Positions 3,798 through 6,584 of a stretch of DNA of 6,584 bases are shown one piece after another. How positions within the stretch are numbered: position 1 is the first letter of the stretch; each line of letters begins with the position of its first letter. Position numbers and translations under genes: made by a program. Location: assembly GCA_021831005.1 (NCBI GenBank), contig JAKBNO010000119.1, positions 1-6,584 of the forward strand, given 5' to 3'. The notes below the pieces were generated by a model that saw nothing but the letters and a program-made list of their open reading frames with translations, searched no databases and had not been told where the DNA came from. The stretch comes from Thermoplasmata archaeon (GTDB lineage Archaea; Thermoplasmatota; Thermoplasmata; Thermoplasmatales; GCA-001856825).

Positions 3798-5366
3798 ATG
3801 CTCGTTTTGGGTATAGAAAGCACTGCTCATACTGCATCCGTTGGTCTGGTAGAAGATGGTCAAATAAAGGGATTCAGATCGGATTCGTATCGCCCTTCAA
3901 GCGGCGGCATTAACCCACGGGACGCAGCAGAACACCATAGATCTGTATTTCACACCTTGTTGACAGAACTGTTGAACGAGCAAGGTACGGATGTCAGCGA
4001 GGTAGAGAAGATTGCATTCAGTATCGGTCCAGGACTTGGGCCTGCACTGAAGACCGGTGTAGAGCTTGCAAGATACTTGTCTATAAGGTACTCGAAGATG
4101 CTAGTACCGGTGAACCACGGAGTCGGTCATATTGAGATATCGAGAAGATTTTCCAACTTTGATAATCCCCTGTTTCTCTATGTCTCTGGTGGCAACACAC
4201 AGCTGGTGACGATTGGAGACCAAAACTATTCGGTTCTCGGAGAAACGCTCGATATCGGAGTTGGAAACTTCCTGGATAAGCTGGCAAGGGACCTAGGCAT
4301 TCCTTTTCCCGGTGCACCTGTTCTTGAAAAATTGGCAAGAGATGGCGATAAGGTTCTTGACTGCCCCTATTCGGTGAGAGGGATGGACGTTTCATATTCG
4401 GGGCTCTACACCTTTCTAAAAAACAAGATTTCAACAGAAAGGAGCGAAGATATAGCTTTCAATGCGCAAGAGTATGCCTTCACTGCTCTTGCTGAAATCG
4501 TTGAGAGGGGGATGGCTCATTTCGGTCTCACTGAATTCAGCATCACGGGTGGGGTCGCAAGGAATAGGAGATTGAGGGAGCTGCTTGAAGGAATGGCCAA
4601 AATGCGTAGCTACAGATATTACTTCCCGGAAGACAAACTCCTATCAGACAATGGGGCCATGATCGCACTCGCGGGCTATATGAGCGATCTCACTACGGAC
4701 GAGAGTGTGGAGTTCCAGCAAATGGACAGAGTTGATTCCCGAAAGAGCAACTGGATTGGAAGCAGAAAGCTGGCTCCAAAGGCAATGGTTGGAGGGGAGA
4801 GTGTTGTTGAGCAATCCACGTTTCAGGGTATGAACTGTGTGGTGAAAAGAAGAAGGGGAGGGGAGTATCGCAACTCTAAGATAAACGAATTCATAAACGG
4901 CCAGAGAATCAAACGGGAGGTAAGAATCTTACACTCTTTGAAAGCTGTTAGAATACCTTGTCCAGAGGCGCTTTACGTGAATCTTAAAGATTCTACCATA
5001 ATCCTTAACAAATTGGAGGGGAAAGTCCTGAGTCAGCTCACTTCAGAGATTGATTTTGATGAAGTGGTAGAAAAGGTCGGAAGGCACGTGGCGGTTATGC
5101 ACGACGAAGGAATCAGTCACGGTGACCTAAACCTGGGAAACATACTTGTAGGAGACGAAGTGTATCTCATTGACCCGTCCATGGGCGAACTTGACTCAGA
5201 ACTGGAACCACTCGGAGTGGATATCCACCTGATGAAGGAATCGTTGAAAGCCCTCGGTAAGGAGAAGTCATACAATTCCTTCCTGAGGGGGTACAAGAAG
5301 AGCAGCAGATACGCCGAGGTCCTTCGGAAGGTCAGGGAAATTGAGGCTAGGAGGAGATACGCTTGA
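3798..5366 (+). CDS. kae1-bud32: Kae1-Bud32 fusion: tRNA threonylcarbamoyladenosine (t6A) enzyme joined to Bud32 kinase/ATPase
   Basis: Core of the KEOPS complex. The Kae1 part transfers the threonylcarbamoyl group from threonylcarbamoyl-AMP to A37 of ANN-decoding tRNAs; the Bud32 part is an atypical small kinase/ATPase that supports it. Length is 522 residues. Kae1 spans about 1-325: GIESTAHTASVG (5-16), GGINPRDAAEHH (36-47), metal ligands H107 and H111 in NHGVGHIE, SGGNT (130-134), GETLDIGVGNFLDKLAR (148-164), GGVARN (251-256), and SDNGAM with D284 as the third ligand. Bud32 spans about 330-522: candidate lysine K350, HGDLNLGN (441-448) with catalytic Asp and Asn, then IDPSMG (458-463), where kinases of this family usually have DFG; the metal-binding Asp (D459) is kept. 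A downstream VDIH (474-477) matches the family VDLH. The fusion occurs in several euryarchaeal groups. The stop overlaps rdgB by TTGA. Confidence 0.96.
   Translation: MLVLGIESTAHTASVGLVEDGQIKGFRSDSYRPSSGGINPRDAAEHHRSVFHTLLTELLNEQGTDVSEVEKIAFSIGPGLGPALKTGVELARYLSIRYSKMLVPVNHGVGHIEISRRFSNFDNPLFLYVSGGNTQLVTIGDQNYSVLGETLDIGVGNFLDKLARDLGIPFPGAPVLEKLARDGDKVLDCPYSVRGMDVSYSGLYTFLKNKISTERSEDIAFNAQEYAFTALAEIVERGMAHFGLTEFSITGGVARNRRLRELLEGMAKMRSYRYYFPEDKLLSDNGAMIALAGYMSDLTTDESVEFQQMDRVDSRKSNWIGSRKLAPKAMVGGESVVEQSTFQGMNCVVKRRRGGEYRNSKINEFINGQRIKREVRILHSLKAVRIPCPEALYVNLKDSTIILNKLEGKVLSQLTSEIDFDEVVEKVGRHVAVMHDEGISHGDLNLGNILVGDEVYLIDPSMGELDSELEPLGVDIHLMKESLKALGKEKSYNSFLRGYKKSSRYAEVLRKVREIEARRRYA
5350..5354 (+). 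promoter_or_regulatory. Strong Shine-Dalgarno for the TTG-started rdgB
   Basis: GGAGG inside AGGAGGAG (5349-5356), 8 nt before the TTG at 5363. Its strength supports use of the rare TTG start; there is no nearby ATG that would keep the N-terminal SNKGK motif intact. Confidence 0.75.
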
Positions 5367-5911
5367 TAATAGTGACTTCTAATAAAGGTAAGTATGCAGA
5401 ATTCAAGCAGATGATGGAACAAAACGGAATTGAACTGAATCTTGTACTGATGAGCTACCCTGAGGAACAGCTAGACACGATAGAGGAGGTTGCAGAGCGA
5501 TCTTTGTGCTACCTCAAGGGGATAATAAAGGACGACTTCTTCATAGACGACTCTGGCCTTTTCATCGAACGGCTGAAGGGGTTTCCAGGTGTCTATTCTT
5601 CATACGTTAAGAGAACTCTAGACAACGAAGGCATACTACGACTGATGGATTCCGAGATTAACAGAGAGGCAGAATTCAGGACATGCATAGCATACTATGA
5701 CGGACACCTGAACCTTTTTACAGGGGTTACAAGAGGGTCCATTGCGAAGGAAATGAAGGGAAAGAGGGGCTTTGGCTTTGACCCGATATTCATTCCCGAG
5801 GGCAGGAAGAAAACGTATGCGGAGATGACCCTAGAAGAGAAGAACTCCATTTCCCACAGGTCAAAAGCGGCATTGCAGTTCTTAAACTACCTTAAGAAAA
5901 AGAAAATATAG
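5363..5911 (+). CDS. rdgB: XTP/dITP pyrophosphatase (HAM1/RdgB family)
   Basis: Hydrolyses non-canonical purine nucleotides (dITP, ITP, XTP) to monophosphate and pyrophosphate, keeping deaminated bases out of DNA and RNA. The 182 residues match the archaeal family length. Motifs in order are SNKGKYAEF (6-14), the phosphate-binding start; DDSGLFIERLKGFPGVYSSY (62-81), holding the metal and base-pocket residues; RGFGFDPIF (135-143); and SHRSKA (164-169), a nucleotide-contacting segment. The start is a TTG in the TTGA overlap with kae1-bud32, so the two proteins are probably translationally coupled. From general knowledge, kae1-bud32 and this gene are neighbours in other archaea too, which fits shared regulation more than a shared pathway. 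The C-terminus is a lysine-rich tail (LKKKKI). Confidence 0.95.
   Translation: MIIVTSNKGKYAEFKQMMEQNGIELNLVLMSYPEEQLDTIEEVAERSLCYLKGIIKDDFFIDDSGLFIERLKGFPGVYSSYVKRTLDNEGILRLMDSEINREAEFRTCIAYYDGHLNLFTGVTRGSIAKEMKGKRGFGFDPIFIPEGRKKTYAEMTLEEKNSISHRSKAALQFLNYLKKKKI
5903..5910 (+). promoter_or_regulatory. Possible TATA box of the membrane protein gene
   Basis: AAAATATA at the very end of rdgB is centred about 25 nt before the ATG at 5932, fitting a leaderless start. A TTTAAA at 5915-5920 is too close to that ATG to serve it. Confidence 0.35.
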
Positions 5912-5931
5912 ACCTTTAAAATTCCAGTAGG

Positions 5932-6309
5932 ATGGAACGAGGCAAGTATAAGGAGTTCAAAATACCGATATCTCTAGTGATGCTCGCGATAACACTTTTC
6001 CTGTTCGCAATTGTCACGATCAAGTTCTTCAGTTTGAGTACCCTGCCGGTGAGCTTCCAGTCATTCCTGAACTCTATCGGTTACTGGGCATACTACATTT
6101 TCGTTCTATCTCTGGCAGGTCTGCTCTATTTCGCTTACCTGTTGGCAGTGACAGTGGCTCAGAGAAGGAAGTTTGAGGAACTCATTTACACCGACAGCAA
6201 GGCTACATTCGTAAAGAACGCCAGGGACCTAGATATCATCTCTAGGAAACTGGGACCTTCGTTTAGGGCGAGATATGAAGTGAAGAAGGACCAGCTCAGG
6301 GTGAAGTGA
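5932..6309 (+). CDS. Small two-helix membrane protein of unknown function
   Basis: A 125-residue protein with two predicted membrane helices. After a short basic N-terminus (MERGKYKEFK), helix 1 spans about 11-34 and helix 2 about 50-76. A linker with SFQSFLNSIGY lies between them. The rest (about 77-125) is a soluble, charged tail containing RRKFEELIYTDSKATFVKNA and a Lys/Arg-rich end, which by the positive-inside rule should be cytoplasmic, putting both termini inside. The tail resembles a family of short archaeal membrane proteins of unknown function (possibly DUF3198), but that is from memory and untested. It follows rdgB by 20 nt and may be on the same transcript or use its own TATA-like element. 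It converges with the minus-strand spermidine synthase gene, with only 19 nt between the stops. Confidence 0.8.
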   Translation: MERGKYKEFKIPISLVMLAITLFLFAIVTIKFFSLSTLPVSFQSFLNSIGYWAYYIFVLSLAGLLYFAYLLAVTVAQRRKFEELIYTDSKATFVKNARDLDIISRKLGPSFRARYEVKKDQLRVK

Positions 6310-6328
6310 GCGGTTCAGACTGTCGCGT

Positions 6329-6584
6329 TCATTTTTCTTCAATAATCTTCTTCACGAACTCCGGTAAAGAAAAGCAGGACTGGTAGATGTCGTTGTTCAT
6401 GTATCGTCCAACAAAATCCCCATGCTTCTGTATTTTCCCATTAGAGGCCATGATATAAGACCACATTCCAGAAGGATAAGTGGGTACAAAAGATAGATAG
6501 GGCTTTATCGTCTTGAAATGGCCTTTAAGGCCTCTGTGGGCCTTCCTGATGAAGTTGGGATTCATGAAAGGGGAGCCGCTCTGA
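6329..6584 (-). CDS. speE: Spermidine synthase family aminopropyltransferase, C-terminal part (5' end beyond window)
   Basis: Transfers the aminopropyl group of decarboxylated S-adenosylmethionine to a diamine, usually putrescine, to make spermidine. Only the last 84 residues lie here. The frame stays open upstream of the ATG at 6565 to the window edge and reads QSGSPF before it, matching the Q-x-x-S-P segment of the family, so that ATG is internal. Further matches are VPTYPSGMWSYIMAS, the conserved PTYPSG-W substrate-pocket region, and YMNNDIYQSCFSLPEFVKKII, the usual C-terminal end (Y-N-x-x-I-H-x-A-x-F-x-L-P-x-F). The SAM-binding Rossmann core and the DxxD-type catalytic aspartates are outside the window. 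Some archaeal relatives prefer agmatine or cadaverine, so the substrate cannot be fixed. The tail is complete, ending at TGA on the minus strand. Confidence 0.88.
   Translation of the reverse strand, partial: QSGSPFMNPNFIRKAHRGLKGHFKTIKPYLSFVPTYPSGMWSYIMASNGKIQKHGDFVGRYMNNDIYQSCFSLPEFVKKIIEEK
6332..6336 (+). terminator. Possible T-run terminator for the plus-strand genes
   Basis: Five T (then CTT) lie about 23 nt after the stop of the membrane protein gene. They sit inside the 3' end of the convergent speE gene, where they also encode lysine codons, so this may be incidental. Confidence 0.25.

Noticed and set aside
4081..4434. 117-codon minus-strand frame inside kae1
   Set aside because: Antisense to the Kae1 metal-site region and without family features.
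6563..6565. ATG at 6565 as the start of a 78-residue minus-strand gene
   Set aside because: The frame continues to the window edge with QSGSPF, which belongs to spermidine synthase, so the ATG is internal.
1..6584. Mobile element, CRISPR array, toxin-antitoxin or defence system
   Set aside because: No transposase, integrase, terminal repeats, direct repeat arrays or tRNA-like sequence seen; nearly all of the window is covered by housekeeping genes.

Overview
This window looks like a stretch of a euryarchaeal chromosome, most plausibly from the Thermoplasmata (Thermoplasma/Ferroplasma-like). The archaeal assignment rests on an exosome subunit Csl4, an Sm-like archaeal protein, a METTL5-type methyltransferase, a fused Kae1-Bud32 protein, and A/T-rich TATA-like boxes about 25 nt upstream of starts, as expected for leaderless transcripts. 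The order-level placement is inference from the general look of the proteins; no search was run.

Layout: (1) 1-1658, the 3' part of sucD (succinyl-CoA ligase alpha subunit, cut by the left edge) overlapping argF (ornithine carbamoyltransferase) by 4 nt. (2) 1726-1998, a lone 90-residue protein I do not recognise, with its own leaderless-type promoter and a T-run terminator. (3) 2156-3697, a compact RNA-handling operon: METTL5-like RNA N6-adenine methyltransferase, Csl4 exosome subunit, a 53-residue coiled-coil protein of unknown function, and an Lsm/SmAP protein. Its genes overlap or lie within 10 nt of each other. A possible 30-codon leader ORF (2067-2159) overlaps the first gene by ATGA. 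(4) 3798-5911, the Kae1-Bud32 fusion (t6A tRNA modification) overlapping an XTP/dITP pyrophosphatase by 4 nt. (5) 5932-6309, a small two-helix membrane protein. (6) 6329-6584 on the minus strand, the C-terminal end of a spermidine synthase family protein, cut by the right edge.

Genes are packed head to tail, with clear Shine-Dalgarno sequences at internal operon starts (argF, csl4, the coiled-coil gene, lsm, rdgB) and TATA-like boxes at several presumed first genes. Functionally this is housekeeping DNA: central carbon and arginine metabolism, RNA processing and modification, tRNA modification, nucleotide-pool cleaning and polyamine synthesis.

I see no mobile element, CRISPR array, tRNA or rRNA gene, integrase or defence cassette, and no clear undescribed system. 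The best leads are the unknown coiled-coil gene inside the exosome/Lsm operon, the possible leader ORF, and some motif variants in conserved enzymes (Bud32 DFG replaced by DPS; SucD GPNCPG changed to GPNGPG; METTL5 motif I GSGNG). No gene-free stretch exceeds 300 bases.
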